From the NCBI RefSeq assembly GCF_022049065.2, contig NZ_CP095745.1, positions 169,973 through 233,972 of the forward strand: DNA of 64,000 nt. Reading direction: 5' to 3'. The notes under the pieces are model-generated. The model was not told the origin of the DNA. It worked only from the letters and a program-made list of their open reading frames with translations, and did no database searches. Below are positions 18,176 through 27,064 of this stretch, piece by piece (within the stretch, counting starts at the first letter, position 1; every line of letters begins with the position of its first letter). Made by a program: the position numbers and the translations under genes. This DNA comes from Niallia sp. Man26. Lineage in GTDB: Bacteria; Bacillota; Bacilli; Bacillales; Cytobacillaceae.

Positions 18176-19139
18176 TTCTATTCATGTTCCAACAGAAAAG
18201 TTAGACGTAATCATATCTAAAATCGGTTCGGAGAAGAAGATAAAGAGAAAAAAAACTCTATTAAGTAAAGTTACTATTTGTGTTGGAGCAGCAGCATTGG
18301 GGTTTAGCATTCTTATAGGCTCCGCATCTGTTTCACCTGCAATGGCACAAGTTGTTTCGTCTATTCCATTAATTGGTCAAATCTATAAAAACATAGGTGA
18401 TATTGGATTGAAAAATGTTTCTGAAGCAGGGTTTACTGATTTTTCAGGAGAATCTAAAACTATCAATGGAATTACAATAACATTTGGAGAAGTCTATTTT
18501 GATGATGCAAGGGCAACAGCAAGCTTTTCAATTGATTCTGAGAATCCAATCGACTCAGATTATTTTAATATTAATCATAATTGGAAAGGGGAACTCCCTT
18601 CATCTAATGCTGGGGTTACATTAAGCAAAAGTTCACTAACAAATTGGACAGGAATTTTACATATTAATTACTATAGTTTTAACCCTGATACACTTGAATT
18701 AGGAGTAACATTTGAAGGTAAACAAGGAGAGTTATTTGAGTTTAAGAAGACAGTTGTAAAAGCCCAATATGAAAATAAGATAGATATTTCAAAGTCTCAA
18801 CAAGTAGATAACTTGAAGTATGAGATACATAATTTTAAGTGGGGAACTCCTGGATTACTTATTTCATATGATGCCCAGTATAAGGAAAAAAATAATCTAA
18901 CCGATGTTATTAGTGAATATGCAAGAGACGTAGCAATTGAATTTCAGGTTGTCGATTCCTCTAACAAACAGTTAAAGGAAATTAGCTCAAAGTACGGTAA
19001 ACAATTATTTGAACCAATCGGTCCTAATGTGGATGAATTGACAGTTATCCCTTATGCTAAATTTGAAATTCAAAAGGGCGATGATCATAGAGAATGGAAA
19101 GAATATAAGTTGGAACCATTTAAGGTAGCAATTCCATAA
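18138..19139 (+). CDS. DUF4179-type membrane anti-sigma protein
   Basis: This 333-residue protein has a short cytoplasmic N terminus (about 45 residues), a single membrane segment (about residues 47-72, VCIGAAALGFSILIGSA-like) and a large external domain starting with the conserved QVVSSIPLIGQIYKNIGD region. This layout belongs to DUF4179/DUF5643 proteins that are co-transcribed with ECF sigma factors in Bacillus and hold them at the membrane. Gene overlap with the sigma factor supports that partnership. The signal sensed and the site of any regulated proteolysis are unknown. The IS3 copy starts 46 bases after the stop. Confidence 0.75.
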   Translation: MTDKFPSFKEEFDSIHVPTEKLDVIISKIGSEKKIKRKKTLLSKVTICVGAAALGFSILIGSASVSPAMAQVVSSIPLIGQIYKNIGDIGLKNVSEAGFTDFSGESKTINGITITFGEVYFDDARATASFSIDSENPIDSDYFNINHNWKGELPSSNAGVTLSKSSLTNWTGILHINYYSFNPDTLELGVTFEGKQGELFEFKKTVVKAQYENKIDISKSQQVDNLKYEIHNFKWGTPGLLISYDAQYKEKNNLTDVISEYARDVAIEFQVVDSSNKQLKEISSKYGKQLFEPIGPNVDELTVIPYAKFEIQKGDDHREWKEYKLEPFKVAIP

Positions 19140-19214
19140 ATACTAGTCTTGGCGAGAAGTCCTTATGTTGTGAGACAATACTAGCTGGAATGTCAACACC
19201 AAACTGGACAACTT

Positions 19215-20054
19215 TTATAAGGCCTGTTTCTTGAATTCTACTGGCGTTAAGTAACCGAGTGTTCCATGAATTCGAATATGGTTAAACCAATGAACATAAT
19301 CATTTAATTCCAGTTTTAGCTGTTCAAGAGAAGTAAAATGTGCTCCATTTGCGAATTCCGTTTTGAAGACTTTGAACATGGCTTCGGCGACGGCGTTATC
19401 GTATGGACATCCCTTTGTACTCAAAGATCTTTGAATCCCAAATGTTTCTAAAGCCTCGGAAAGTAGTTTATTATCAAACTCTTTTCCTCGGTCTGTATGA
19501 AACATTTGAATGTTATGCAAGTTACCTTTAATGCTTGCCAATGCTTTATATACCAGGTCAGCTGTCTTATTTGGACCAGCACTATAGCCGATAATTTCTC
19601 GGTTGAAAAGATCGACAAATAAGCATACGTAATGCCATTTTTTCTCGACACGGACGTATGTTAAATCACTTACAACTACTGTTAATGCTTCTTCTTGGTT
19701 AAATGGACGTTTTAACTCGTTTCGGGTAGGAGCTTCATTACTGGATTGTTTATATGGCTTGTATTGTGCCACCGTATAATTCGATACCAAGCCTAGTTGT
19801 TTCATAATCCGACCGATTCGACGACGAGAAACGATCCAGTTTTGCTTCTTTAACTCTACTTTGAGTTTGCGAGTACCATAGTTACAACGACTTCCCTTAA
19901 AAATGCGTTGAATTTCATTGGAAAGCTCCACTTCTTCTCTTTCATGGGCTTCTTTTTCGCACAAATTGGCTTGATAGTAGTAACTACTTTTGGGTATATG
20001 GAGGACGTTACACATTGCTGATACTGAATATTTGTGTGTGTTATTTCGAATCAC
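19215..20054 (-). CDS. IS3-family transposase OrfB (DDE domain), copy 1
   Basis: This 279-residue protein has an N-terminal HTH_21-like region (CNYGTRKLKVELKK) and the integrase core with the three acidic residues: D in VVSDLTYVRV, D in FHTDRGKEFDN, and E in VAEAMFKVFKTE. It is identical in sequence to OrfB at 50060-50899. It is normally made as an OrfAB fusion by -1 frameshifting at the A-rich end of orfA (GAAAATAAATG). Both reading frames are intact, so the element may be active. Confidence 0.9.
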   Translation of the reverse strand: MIRNNTHKYSVSAMCNVLHIPKSSYYYQANLCEKEAHEREEVELSNEIQRIFKGSRCNYGTRKLKVELKKQNWIVSRRRIGRIMKQLGLVSNYTVAQYKPYKQSSNEAPTRNELKRPFNQEEALTVVVSDLTYVRVEKKWHYVCLFVDLFNREIIGYSAGPNKTADLVYKALASIKGNLHNIQMFHTDRGKEFDNKLLSEALETFGIQRSLSTKGCPYDNAVAEAMFKVFKTEFANGAHFTSLEQLKLELNDYVHWFNHIRIHGTLGYLTPVEFKKQAL

Positions 20055-20056
20055 AT

Positions 20057-20338
20057 TTATTTTCGTCCCATGATCAGCGCAGCTTGCTTTAAAATGTCAT
20101 TCTCCATCATTAAGCGTTGGTTTTCTTTGCGCAATCTCATTAACTCGTTCTCTTCCTCTGTACGATTATCTTTCGCAGAAAAGGATCCAGTTTCTTGATG
20201 ATTTTTAATCCAACGATCTAATGAGGATGGTGTGATTTCATACTCTCGGCAGATATCCGCACGGGACTTTCCATTTTCATATAGCTTTACTAATGGAAGT
20301 TTAAATTCGGCTGTAAAAGTTCTACGTTGGCGCGGCAT
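20057..20338 (-). CDS. IS3-family transposase OrfA, copy 1
   Basis: The 93-residue protein has an N-terminal helix-turn-helix (KSRADICREYEITPSSLDRW) followed by a leucine-zipper helix (ENELMRLRKENQRLMMEN). It differs from copy 2 by one residue (KLPLVKLY here, KLQLVKLY there). AAAGGAGC lies ahead of the ATG. Confidence 0.9.
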   Translation of the reverse strand: MPRQRRTFTAEFKLPLVKLYENGKSRADICREYEITPSSLDRWIKNHQETGSFSAKDNRTEEENELMRLRKENQRLMMENDILKQAALIMGRK

Positions 20339-20416
20339 TGTACCAAGCTCCTTTAGGTTAGTATGTTTAGTGTACTAGCCCTTATAAATTCTGTCCAACT
20401 TAGTGTAGCCGATTCA

Positions 20417-20656
20417 GAAGGTATGGCTTTAGGCTATGAGAAAATTATAGTTGATCTGCAAGTAATCCTCCATTCTGAGGCGAATAATAAGCTGTCACTT
20501 TTAAAGGTTAACGCAGATAAGTTTGAAAAGTTAGCGGAATTATTTAAGGATAAATGGAAAGAGGATGAGATGGATTACAGAAGTGGATTTATGCAAGGGG
20601 AAATGTCTGCATACACCCTAATCAGCATAGAAATGAAAGAGATTTTGTCTATATAG
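20417..20656 (+). pseudogene. Gene fragment truncated at its 5' end by IS3 copy 1
   Basis: An open frame runs out of the insertion sequence and continues for about 80 residues (GYEKIIVDLQVILHSE, then MQGEMSAYTLISIEMK) to the stop at 20656. No start with a usable ribosome binding site exists after the element end; the ATG at 20423 has AGAAGG only one base upstream. I infer that the 5' part was lost on insertion. The family is not recognised; the remainder is helical and soluble. Confidence 0.5.
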
Positions 20657-20689
20657 TTCCTAAATTTAAAAAGTTAAGGGAGTGATTAT

Positions 20690-20896
20690 TTGAGTATTCT
20701 ACATTGGTATGATTGGATACAACCTACAAATTCATACGCTTCCTTGTTTTTCGGATTAATTTTTACCATTATCATGGCAATAACAGTTTGGTTTAATACA
20801 AGAAAAAAGACAAGTACAGGTTTTGCAGTTTTAACGGGAATTTCTTTTTCAGCAATATTGGTATATATTTTAGTATTAACAGGATTTTATAGCTAA
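20690..20896 (+). CDS. Small two-helix membrane protein
   Basis: The 68-residue protein starts at TTG with AAGGGAGTG 6 bases upstream. It has two hydrophobic segments (about residues 17-36 and 44-66) and a short basic loop (NTRKKTST), so both ends are probably outside the cell. I recognise no family. It follows the truncated fragment by 33 bases and may have been in its operon. Confidence 0.55.
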   Translation: MSILHWYDWIQPTNSYASLFFGLIFTIIMAITVWFNTRKKTSTGFAVLTGISFSAILVYILVLTGFYS

Positions 20897-20925
20897 ATTA
20901 ATTTTATATCACAACATAAGACAGA

Positions 20926-21021
20926 AAGTAAATGTACTAAGATATCGGGGACATTAATCCATAAAGGATAAATGTCCTTTTTTGTTTCGGCACTAACATG
21001 GCAGAATAGTGAAAGAAGTGG
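20926..21021 (+). repeat. Interspersed intergenic repeat, copy at 20.9 kb
   Basis: This copy has a left block like GTAAATGTACTAAGATATCGGGG, shortened by decay, then a palindromic centre ATTAATCC...GGATAAAT with a T run, and a right block CACTAACATGGCAGAATAGTGAAAGAAG split over 20991-21019. The blocks recur between most genes from 20 to 48 kb. Confidence 0.6.
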
Positions 21022-21078
21022 TTATTGGAAAATAGTGGATAATCACATATCCTTAATAAGTTTTTTGGAGGGGTTCTT

Positions 21079-21224
21079 TTGAGTGCACGATTACAACCAG
21101 GTAAGTGGTATATCGAAATGAAAAAGTGGAATTTTTGCTTGAAGGTGACGTTACGTTACCATGTACAATGAAATTTGTAGAATGTATTGAAGGAGATTTC
21201 GTGATAAAGGAGGGAAGGTTTTGA
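21079..21224 (+). pseudogene. Short frameshifted gene ahead of the MerR-methyltransferase
   Basis: After GGAGGGG a TTG at 21079 opens SARLQPGKWYIE. The frame changes at about 21120, after which EFLLEGDVTLPCTMKFVE and [13 protein letters not shown] run to a TGA that overlaps the next start codon. One inserted or deleted base separates the two parts. As a whole it would be a 47-residue soluble protein of unknown function, translationally coupled to the next gene. Confidence 0.45.
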
Positions 21225-22414
21225 CGAAAAAAAGAGATTATTTGACGACCGGACAACTTGCTAAAAGTACTGGGATAACCGTTAGGACATTACGATATTA
21301 TGATCAAATTGGTCTATTAATTCCCCAAGAATATGGTACAGGTTCAACTCGTTTGTATACAAAGGAAGACATAATACGACTTCAGCGGATTCATGTACTG
21401 AAGTATTTAGGTCTGTCTCTTCAAGAAATTCAGGACATTCTGGATACTGATACTCAATCTAAAGGAGAGATTAAACACTCTTTACAGGCGCAACGTGATG
21501 TTATTTACCAGAAAATCGCTCATATGGTACACGTTGTTCGCGCAATTCAAAAAATAATGGAGATTACGACAAATGGATCCCATGAAATAGATCAATTGGT
21601 AGATGTTATTCAAGCCATACAGATGGAGCAGAACTGGGGGGAGCAGTATCGTACTGCGTCCCTACTTCAATCCAGGATAAACCTGTACGATAAGTTCAGT
21701 ACCAACCCTCTTGGCTGGCATCGTTGGGTTTTTAATCAGTTAAAGGTAGGCAACAACGATGCCCATGTTCTCGAATTAGGCTGTGGAGATGGTACCTTTT
21801 GGGTAAGAAACGCTGAAATACTTCCAAGCAATTGGCGCATCACGCTTACTGATATTTCGATTGGGATGGTGGAGGAAGCACGGTGCAACTTGGCTGGTAG
21901 AGAAGCGCAGTTTAAATTTTTGGCTGTTGATACGCAGCAAATCCCTTTTCATGACGGACAGTTTGATTTGGTCATCGCGAACAATATGCTCTATCACGTA
22001 CCTGATATGCCAAGGGCGCTCCAAGAGATGAATCGTGTATTAAAACCAGGCGGTGTGGTGTGTCTCTCTACTATGAGCACGCGGCATCTTCAAGAAATAG
22101 ACCATTTAGCTGCGGGGTTCGATTCCCAATTACGCGTTCTAGACGACGTCATTTATCGATTTCACCTTGATAACGGAGAAAGATTATTGTCGGATTACTT
22201 CAAAGATATCCAACTACTCCAATATGAAGATCGTCTACTGGTCACCGAAGCTGAAACTCTAATTAACTATATGATATCGACACCCATGATCATCCGTGAA
22301 AAGCTTTCTGGAGATGCGATTGACGAATTTCGCTCTTATATCAACCAAACTCTTAAGCAGAGTGGAATAATGGAAATGACAAAAGAGAATGGAATTTTTC
22401 TAGGGAGGAAATGA
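21221..22414 (+). CDS. MerR-family regulator fused to a SAM-dependent methyltransferase
   Basis: In this 397-residue protein, residues 8-75 are a MerR winged helix ([20 protein letters not shown], then [12 protein letters not shown]), followed by a coiled-coil. From about residue 150 a class I methyltransferase follows, with motif [13 protein letters not shown] near residue 180 and the typical [15 protein letters not shown] and NRVLKPGG segments. No second HTH is present. Such fusions probably link ligand sensing to methylation of a small molecule. TTG start with AAAGGAGGG upstream. The last codon overlaps the NUDIX gene (ATGA), so they are one operon. Codon use is more GC-rich than its neighbours. 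Confidence 0.85.
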   Translation: MTKKRDYLTTGQLAKSTGITVRTLRYYDQIGLLIPQEYGTGSTRLYTKEDIIRLQRIHVLKYLGLSLQEIQDILDTDTQSKGEIKHSLQAQRDVIYQKIAHMVHVVRAIQKIMEITTNGSHEIDQLVDVIQAIQMEQNWGEQYRTASLLQSRINLYDKFSTNPLGWHRWVFNQLKVGNNDAHVLELGCGDGTFWVRNAEILPSNWRITLTDISIGMVEEARCNLAGREAQFKFLAVDTQQIPFHDGQFDLVIANNMLYHVPDMPRALQEMNRVLKPGGVVCLSTMSTRHLQEIDHLAAGFDSQLRVLDDVIYRFHLDNGERLLSDYFKDIQLLQYEDRLLVTEAETLINYMISTPMIIREKLSGDAIDEFRSYINQTLKQSGIMEMTKENGIFLGRK

Positions 22415-22938
22415 CGATGACAATGGAAAACGAAAAACTAAGAGTAAGAAACATAAACGAAGAACTTCTATCGAATAATTGGTACTTGCTTAAAAAGGTT
22501 ACGTTTGATTATAAAAAGGAAAACGAAGAGTGGGAGACACAATCCCGTGAAGTTTATGACCGCGGGAACGGTGCTACGATTTTGCTGTATAATCGGCAAA
22601 AACAAACTGTGGTACTGACTAAACAGTTTCGGATGCCTACTTATCAAAATGGCAATGAGTCGGGAATGCTTATTGAAACCTGTGCAGGTCTTCTTGATAA
22701 AGAAACACCAGAAGAAAGTATTTTGAGAGAGACTAGGGAAGAAACGGGATACCAAGTCAACCGTGTTCAAAAGGTTGGCGAGGCTTATATGTCACCGGGA
22801 TCCGTAACAGAACTTCTGTACTTTTTTGTGGCTGAGTATACGGAGGATCTGCTAGAGGGACAGGGTGGAGGTTTGGAAGAGGAGCAGGAAAACATCGAAG
22901 TGATCGAACTTCCGTTTCATAAAGCTCCAAACCGGTGA
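22411..22938 (+). pseudogene. NudK-like NUDIX hydrolase, C terminus out of frame
   Basis: The frame has a NudK/ADP-ribose-pyrophosphatase type NUDIX box: [19 protein letters not shown], with preceding beta strands and SPGSVTE afterwards. After IELPFHKA it stops abruptly. The family's usual ending TGEIRDGKT...LLQY lies in the next frame, immediately after the stop, with a few codons missing. A small deletion with frameshift near 22925 is therefore likely. The NUDIX box itself is complete, so partial activity cannot be excluded. The best-spaced start is the ATG at 22417; 22411 is only two bases from GGAGG. Confidence 0.65.
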
Positions 22939-22960
22939 AATCCGGGACGGCAAAACGATC

Positions 22961-23416
22961 ATGTTGCTTCAATACCTGCAAATCCATGGACTACTTAAGG
23001 TAAAGAAAAAGCTTCAGAAACCTCTACATATCCTTGTTGCAGGTCCTTACCGTTCCGGTACAAATGACGACCCTAAATTAATTGAACAGCATGTCCAATT
23101 TATGAATGAAATTGCTCTTCAAGTTTACGAACTAGGACACTTGCCGGTCCTTGGGGAATGGTATGCACTACCTATTATCGCGACAGCCGGATCAACGAAT
23201 ATTGGGGATGAAATTTTTAATCGAATTTTCCATCCTTCTTCTGTTCGGCTACTTGACCACTGTAACGCAGTGCTACGGGTTGGAGGAGTGTCGCAAGGAG
23301 CTGATGAAATGGTAAAGGTGGCAAGGGAGAAGGGCCTTCAAGTTTATAAACGAATTGAGGATATTCCACTAGTAGTAAAGACAATGGATAAGAAGAGCAA
23401 CCAAGTGTGTATTTGA
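22961..23416 (+). CDS. DUF4406 / nucleoside 2-deoxyribosyltransferase-like protein
   Basis: From about residue 20 the protein shows LHILVAGPYRSGTND, the first strand and loop of nucleoside deoxyribosyltransferase-like (DUF4406) proteins, then GHLPVLGEWYALP and LLDHCNAVLRVGG and a C-terminal VYKRIEDIP. The first 15 residues (MLLQYLQIHGLLK) are the displaced end of the upstream NUDIX protein. Either the two were once one fused polypeptide, or this gene now uses a chance ATG without a clear ribosome binding site. The pairing of the two domains suggests nucleotide-sugar or modified-nucleotide metabolism. Confidence 0.65.
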   Translation: MLLQYLQIHGLLKVKKKLQKPLHILVAGPYRSGTNDDPKLIEQHVQFMNEIALQVYELGHLPVLGEWYALPIIATAGSTNIGDEIFNRIFHPSSVRLLDHCNAVLRVGGVSQGADEMVKVAREKGLQVYKRIEDIPLVVKTMDKKSNQVCI

Positions 23417-23559
23417 AATTAAGTTGAACCGTTTTAAAAAAGAGAGAGCTTCTCAAAAAACTGAACAGGCAATAACTATATTGGCATTTTAGTTAAGATG
23501 GAGTATTAATGGATAAGAAGAATATTGATTTTTAGATACATGTTAAAGGGGTGTTGAGA

Positions 23560-24003
23560 GTGGAGAATATAATTAATGAAATAAACCACTGGATACAAGC
23601 ATTACCAAAGAAATACAACTCTATGTCAGATATAGAAATATCAAATCGTCCATTACCAAATAAATGGTCTAAAAAAGAGATATTAGGACATCTTTGTGAC
23701 TCTGCAATAAATAATATTCAGAGGTTTGTAGAGATTCAATATACGGAGCAACCTTATGTCATCAAATCGTATAATCAAGAACAATGGGTCGTAGTTCAGA
23801 ATTATCAAGAAAGACCACTTGATGAAATACTGACTCTTTTTCAAAACCTCAATAAGCAAGTGATTAATATCATTAAGAATATTCCTTCCGAGAAATTAAC
23901 CTATCTTTGTGATATTGGGAATACTCAAAAAACATTACAATGGCTTATACAGGACTACCTTAACCATATGGAGCATCATATTAACAAGCAAATCTTGATT
24001 TAA
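23560..24003 (+). CDS. DinB-like (DUF664 class) four-helix protein
   Basis: The protein (about 147 residues) has a DinB-type four-helix bundle with the metal-ligand histidines in GHLCDSA (residue about 50) and HMEHH near the C terminus. Members include bacillithiol S-transferases and stress-induced proteins, but the substrate is open. The GTG at 23560 is preferred because AAAGGGG lies 8 bases ahead; the GTG at 23551 overlaps that site. A terminator and a repeat follow. Confidence 0.75.
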   Translation: MENIINEINHWIQALPKKYNSMSDIEISNRPLPNKWSKKEILGHLCDSAINNIQRFVEIQYTEQPYVIKSYNQEQWVVVQNYQERPLDEILTLFQNLNKQVINIIKNIPSEKLTYLCDIGNTQKTLQWLIQDYLNHMEHHINKQILI

Positions 24004-24016
24004 TTGAGTTAACGGG

Positions 24017-24050
24017 GCATTACTGAAGCATCAGTAATGCTTTTTTCTAC
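24017..24050 (+). terminator. Terminator of the DinB-like gene
   Basis: GCATTACTGA and TCAGTAATGC arms with a 4-base loop, followed by six T residues. Confidence 0.85.
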
Positions 24051-24148
24051 TTTAAGTAACAGGGCAGCATTCCTGTAATAACTGAAAATAACCACTCTTA
24101 TGTCACAATCAGGGCAGGATACTTTAAGTAGATTTATTCACAAAGTAT
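24049..24148 (+). repeat. Interspersed intergenic repeat, copy at 24.05 kb
   Basis: This copy has GGCAGCATTCCTGTAATAA, then CTTATGTCAC, GGGCAGGAT and at its end GATTTATTCACAAAGT, the reverse complement of the family's left block. It is a hybrid of two copies in opposite orientation. Confidence 0.65.
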
Positions 24149-24229
24149 CTATAACTTTGAATATTAGAGATTGAAAAAATATGTGTTATTATTACTTATA
24201 CTTCAAGAGCAAAAATAGGAGGATTTAGT

Positions 24230-24766
24230 GTGGTTCGATGGAAATTTGATAACGGCTCCAAAAAGAAAGTTAGGGGTTTTAGGAGAAGATACAATACTTT
24301 TGTAGAGGATTTAACTGACTTAACCAAAACAATGCCTAATCCCAATGATTATGGTTTAGGTTATTGGCATTTACACTTACCATTCAGCCAAGAGTACATA
24401 GATTCGATAAACACTCCGAACAAATTCAGACGAGATATTATGCAAAAATTAATTGAACGGGTCGAACATTTAATAAACAAAAAGACGAAAGAACAAAGTG
24501 ATTATTGCATTTATGCGATTGTATCATTACCCCATTTGTTTGACTCACAGATTGTAGTAATTCCAGATAAAAGTTGGTTTGATAGTTTTTTCGAGAGAAA
24601 CTCAACAGAACAAAAATGGATACCCCTTGGTTGTGAAAGAAATTTATTAAAAGAGTGGAATATTGTTTTATCTTCTGATTTAAATGTTCGGGGTTTCAAG
24701 GAAATAGTTTCAGACCATGACTTCAATCATGAAGGAGAAATCTGGTTTATTGGTGAGTTAAATTAG
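24230..24766 (+). CDS. DUF3916 family protein
   Basis: The 178-residue soluble protein shows the DUF3916 signature: an N-terminal basic RGFRRRYNT, GYWHLHLPFSQEYIDS near residue 45, LPHLFDSQIVV in the centre, WIPLGCERN, and the ending EGEIWFIGEL. The family is widespread in Bacillus, often near toxin or immunity genes, and has no known activity. GTG start with AGGAGG 9 bases upstream. It stands alone between two repeats. Confidence 0.7.
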   Translation: MVRWKFDNGSKKKVRGFRRRYNTFVEDLTDLTKTMPNPNDYGLGYWHLHLPFSQEYIDSINTPNKFRRDIMQKLIERVEHLINKKTKEQSDYCIYAIVSLPHLFDSQIVVIPDKSWFDSFFERNSTEQKWIPLGCERNLLKEWNIVLSSDLNVRGFKEIVSDHDFNHEGEIWFIGELN

Positions 24767-24812
24767 ATTAATAGTATTCTTAAAACCAAGCTGCTACTAT
24801 ACTTTTATAACT

Positions 24813-24918
24813 TTGTGAAATCTTACACTTAAAGTACTCAGGGATTTAATCGAATAAGGATTAATGCCCTTTTGTTAAATTTCTTATGGCCCTATAATGG
24901 CAGTTTAGCGCAAGAAGG
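24813..24918 (+). repeat. Interspersed intergenic repeat, full-length copy at 24.8 kb
   Basis: About 105 bp: left block TTGTGAAATCTTACACTTAA, centre CGAATAAGGATTAATGCCCT with a short T run, and right block TTCTTATGG...ATGGCAGTTTAGCGCAAGA. This copy shows the whole repeat unit. Confidence 0.7.
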
Positions 24919-25015
24919 ATAGTTTAAAATAACCTAAGATAAGTATCTAGATTGAATAATTGGAAGAGCTACAAATAGTAGCAAGAAGAATCATTACATA
25001 AAAATTACATAAAAG

Positions 25016-25046
25016 AAAAGAGCAATTTAATAATTGCTCTTTATTT
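25016..25046 (-). terminator. Terminator of the small membrane protein gene
   Basis: AAAGAGCAATT and AATTGCTCTTT arms, reading as a terminator for the gene on the minus strand. Confidence 0.6.
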
Positions 25047-25053
25047 AGAATTA

Positions 25054-25248
25054 TTATTTGGATTTTTTAATCTCTATTATTTTAACAATAGTGAATGTAA
25101 CTAAAGATACAGCAATAATACCTAATAGTATATTTGTTACATTAAATATGTTAATTAATTGTTCGGTTAGGTTATTGGTACCATTAGTAAGGTTATCAGA
25201 CATTACACCTATATAGTCTATTAGTGTGTTCCCTTGTTCTTCATTCAT
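25054..25248 (-). CDS. Small single-pass membrane protein
   Basis: With the start at 25248 (GGAGG 8 bases upstream on the minus strand) the protein has 64 residues. It has an Asn/Thr-rich N terminus (TNGTNNLTEQ) and one membrane helix near the C terminus, ending in a basic tail (EIKKSK). An in-frame upstream start would add 17 residues but lacks a ribosome binding site. The family is not recognised. Holin-like size is a coincidence of length only. Confidence 0.5.
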   Translation of the reverse strand: MNEEQGNTLIDYIGVMSDNLTNGTNNLTEQLINIFNVTNILLGIIAVSLVTFTIVKIIEIKKSK

Positions 25249-25417
25249 TTTTATTCCTCCTTCATAATAATGGAAAAATTTATGATTAATAAAAAACAAT
25301 TATGTGAAAATATGTTAATTTCTATAAATTATATCACAAGTATCTGAAGACAAGACTGGTAAAATATATGGCTATAAAGGTTGATGAAACCTATAACGTA
25401 GTAAGAAAAGGGAGAAA

Positions 25418-25560
25418 TTTGTAAAGAGATACACTTATACTATAGGGGGCTTTTCTTAAATACAGGGGAAGCCTTTTGTTATGTCACAAACAGGGCAGCA
25501 TTCCTGTAATAAATGAAAACTGCTTATGGAAGTAAAGGGCAGTTTAGTTGAACAAGAAGA
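25418..25560 (+). repeat. Interspersed intergenic repeat, composite copy at 25.4 kb
   Basis: It holds the left block (GTAAAGAGATACACTTATAC), a GGGGGCTTTTC centre with a complementary GGGGAAGCC arm, then GGGCAGCATTCCTGTAATAA, CTTATGG and the right block GGGCAGTTTAGTTGAACAAG. Confidence 0.7.
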
Positions 25561-25624
25561 AAAGAAAATCAATCCATATATACCCACTAGTGTTAAAATA
25601 TAGGTATAAATATGGAGGGATGAT

Positions 25625-26665
25625 ATGGGACTTGTTAATAAAAATATTAAAGAGAGTATGGATTTTTATAACGTAACGGGTTTAAGCCTTTCGGTAATTA
25701 AAAATAGTCAAATTAGTTTGGAACATTATGGTGAGCTTGAAGCTGGATCGGCTAAATTCATAAATAGTAATACTATTTTTAGTGCATGTTCTATTAGTAA
25801 GTTTATAACAGGCATACTTGTAATGTTACTAACAGAACAAGGTCTTGTTAATTTAGATGAGAATATTAATAAAAAGCTAAAAACGTGGAAAATACCTGAG
25901 AATAAATTTACTAAAAATAAAAAGGTCACATTAAGAAACTTGCTTTGTCACCAATCTGGAATAGTGGATCCTGACGGAAGTTTTACTGAACTTAATTCGA
26001 ATGATGATTTTTCTTCAATAGTTGATTTATTAAATGGAAAGTCATCCTACTATAAAGTACCTATTGAATTGCAATATGAGCCAGGAAGTGATTTTCAATA
26101 TTCAGATGCTGGATATTGTATTATACAACTACTAGTAGAAGAAGCTACCGGAAAGTCTTTTAAAGATATAGTAAGGGAACTAATATTCCAACCATTAGAG
26201 ATGCACAACAGTACATTTACAATGTCTATTTCAGAAATTGAAGGAATAAACTTTTCTCGTGGTCACGATAAAAATGGAGACCTAGTAGCTGGCAAATATA
26301 CAATTTATCCCTATCCTGCAGCATCAGGACTTTGGACAACATCTTCGGATTTATCTATTCTAGTTACGGAATTAATCAATTCTTTAAAGGGTAGGAGTAA
26401 AATTGGATTATCGTTAAGTAAAGCACAAGAAATGATAACTCCTCAAGGTTGTAAAGACTGGAGTGGACTAGGTTTATTTTTAGATGATGCAAAAGGGCAA
26501 CTTGAAATATCATCGCTTGGTTGGGGAGTGGGATTCCAAAGTATGATAGTTGCATATCCTTATTTAGAAAATGGTTTGATTGTAATGACTAATACGGATT
26601 TGGGTGTCCATCAGCTTAATGGAATTATTGGTGATATATATAAATCTTACGATTTTGGTTTGTGA
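25625..26665 (+). CDS. Serine hydrolase of the beta-lactamase/class C PBP fold
   Basis: The 346-residue protein has the SxxK motif S56-I-S-K59, the YxN-equivalent Y-S-D-A-G-Y near residue 160, and a late Gly-rich LGWGVGFQSM strand in the place of the KTG box. This is the beta-lactamase-related (EstB/CubicO-like) family; members are esterases, peptidases or D-amino-acid hydrolases. No signal peptide is present, so the enzyme is probably cytoplasmic and not an antibiotic-resistance beta-lactamase. ATG with GGAGGG 5 bases upstream. It stands alone between two repeat copies. Confidence 0.8.
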   Translation: MGLVNKNIKESMDFYNVTGLSLSVIKNSQISLEHYGELEAGSAKFINSNTIFSACSISKFITGILVMLLTEQGLVNLDENINKKLKTWKIPENKFTKNKKVTLRNLLCHQSGIVDPDGSFTELNSNDDFSSIVDLLNGKSSYYKVPIELQYEPGSDFQYSDAGYCIIQLLVEEATGKSFKDIVRELIFQPLEMHNSTFTMSISEIEGINFSRGHDKNGDLVAGKYTIYPYPAASGLWTTSSDLSILVTELINSLKGRSKIGLSLSKAQEMITPQGCKDWSGLGLFLDDAKGQLEISSLGWGVGFQSMIVAYPYLENGLIVMTNTDLGVHQLNGIIGDIYKSYDFGL

Positions 26666-26715
26666 AAAATGCAACTTAAACTGATGTTCATCGAACCAAG
26701 AAGGGATTTATGACT

Positions 26716-26786
26716 TATATTTTCAAGTAACTTAGGAACAATAGGGCTGCATTCCTGTAATAAGTGAAGCCTTCTTATGGTAGAGG
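26716..26786 (+). repeat. Interspersed intergenic repeat, copy at 26.7 kb
   Basis: AAGTAACTTAGGAAC is followed by GGGCTGCATTCCTGTAATAA, GTGAAG and CTTATGGTAGAGG. The right block is missing. Confidence 0.6.
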
Positions 26787-26842
26787 AGTTTAATAAGGAA
26801 AAAGTATAAGGGATGATGGTTAAAACTATAGGGGTTGATAAA

Positions 26843-27064
26843 ATGCGAAATGACAGAGGTATTCCTGAAGTGAAAAGAGAAAAAATGAGACAAGAAGAAT
26901 TAAAAAGTCCTTCTAGTAGTATTCACGGGAGCAATCTTGCTGATTTAGTGGGGGGGTTAAATTGGAAAGTTACTGGGATACTTATTTTCGTAGTAATTAT
27001 TGGTGGTGTATATTTTTTATTGAAAATTAATCCACCTTTGGAGATTGGCACTTGCTTCAAATGA
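26843..27064 (+). CDS. DUF6366-like small membrane protein
   Basis: The start at 26843 (GGGG 8 bases upstream) gives 73 residues. A charged N terminus (PEVKREKMRQEELK) and the segment SNLADLVGGLNWK precede one membrane helix (VTGILIFVVIIGGVYFLL). This is the usual pattern of DUF6366 proteins. The last 15 residues (INPPLEIGTC...) do not belong to that family and match the membrane-proximal part of the next gene's product in another frame. The two genes appear to have been joined by a deletion. Confidence 0.6.
   Translation: MRNDRGIPEVKREKMRQEELKSPSSSIHGSNLADLVGGLNWKVTGILIFVVIIGGVYFLLKINPPLEIGTCFK

Larger units (their letters stand above)
19186..20416 (-). mobile_element. IS3-family insertion sequence, copy 1 (1231 bp)
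   Basis: Both ends form an imperfect 25-bp terminal inverted repeat that begins TG and ends in TGGACA (TGGAATGTC... at 19186, complement of TGAATCGGC... at 20416). Copy 2 at 49698-50928 is exactly the same length and nearly identical, in opposite orientation. No 3-5 bp target duplication flanks this copy. It disrupts the gene fragment at 20417-20656. Confidence 0.9.

Noticed and set aside
25054..25248. Phage holin
   Set aside because: Only the size and one membrane helix fit; there are no phage genes around and the N terminus is not holin-like.
25625..26665. Antibiotic-resistance beta-lactamase
   Set aside because: SxxK and YxD-type motifs fit the fold, but there is no signal peptide and no canonical KTG or SDN motif; an esterase- or peptidase-like enzyme is more likely.
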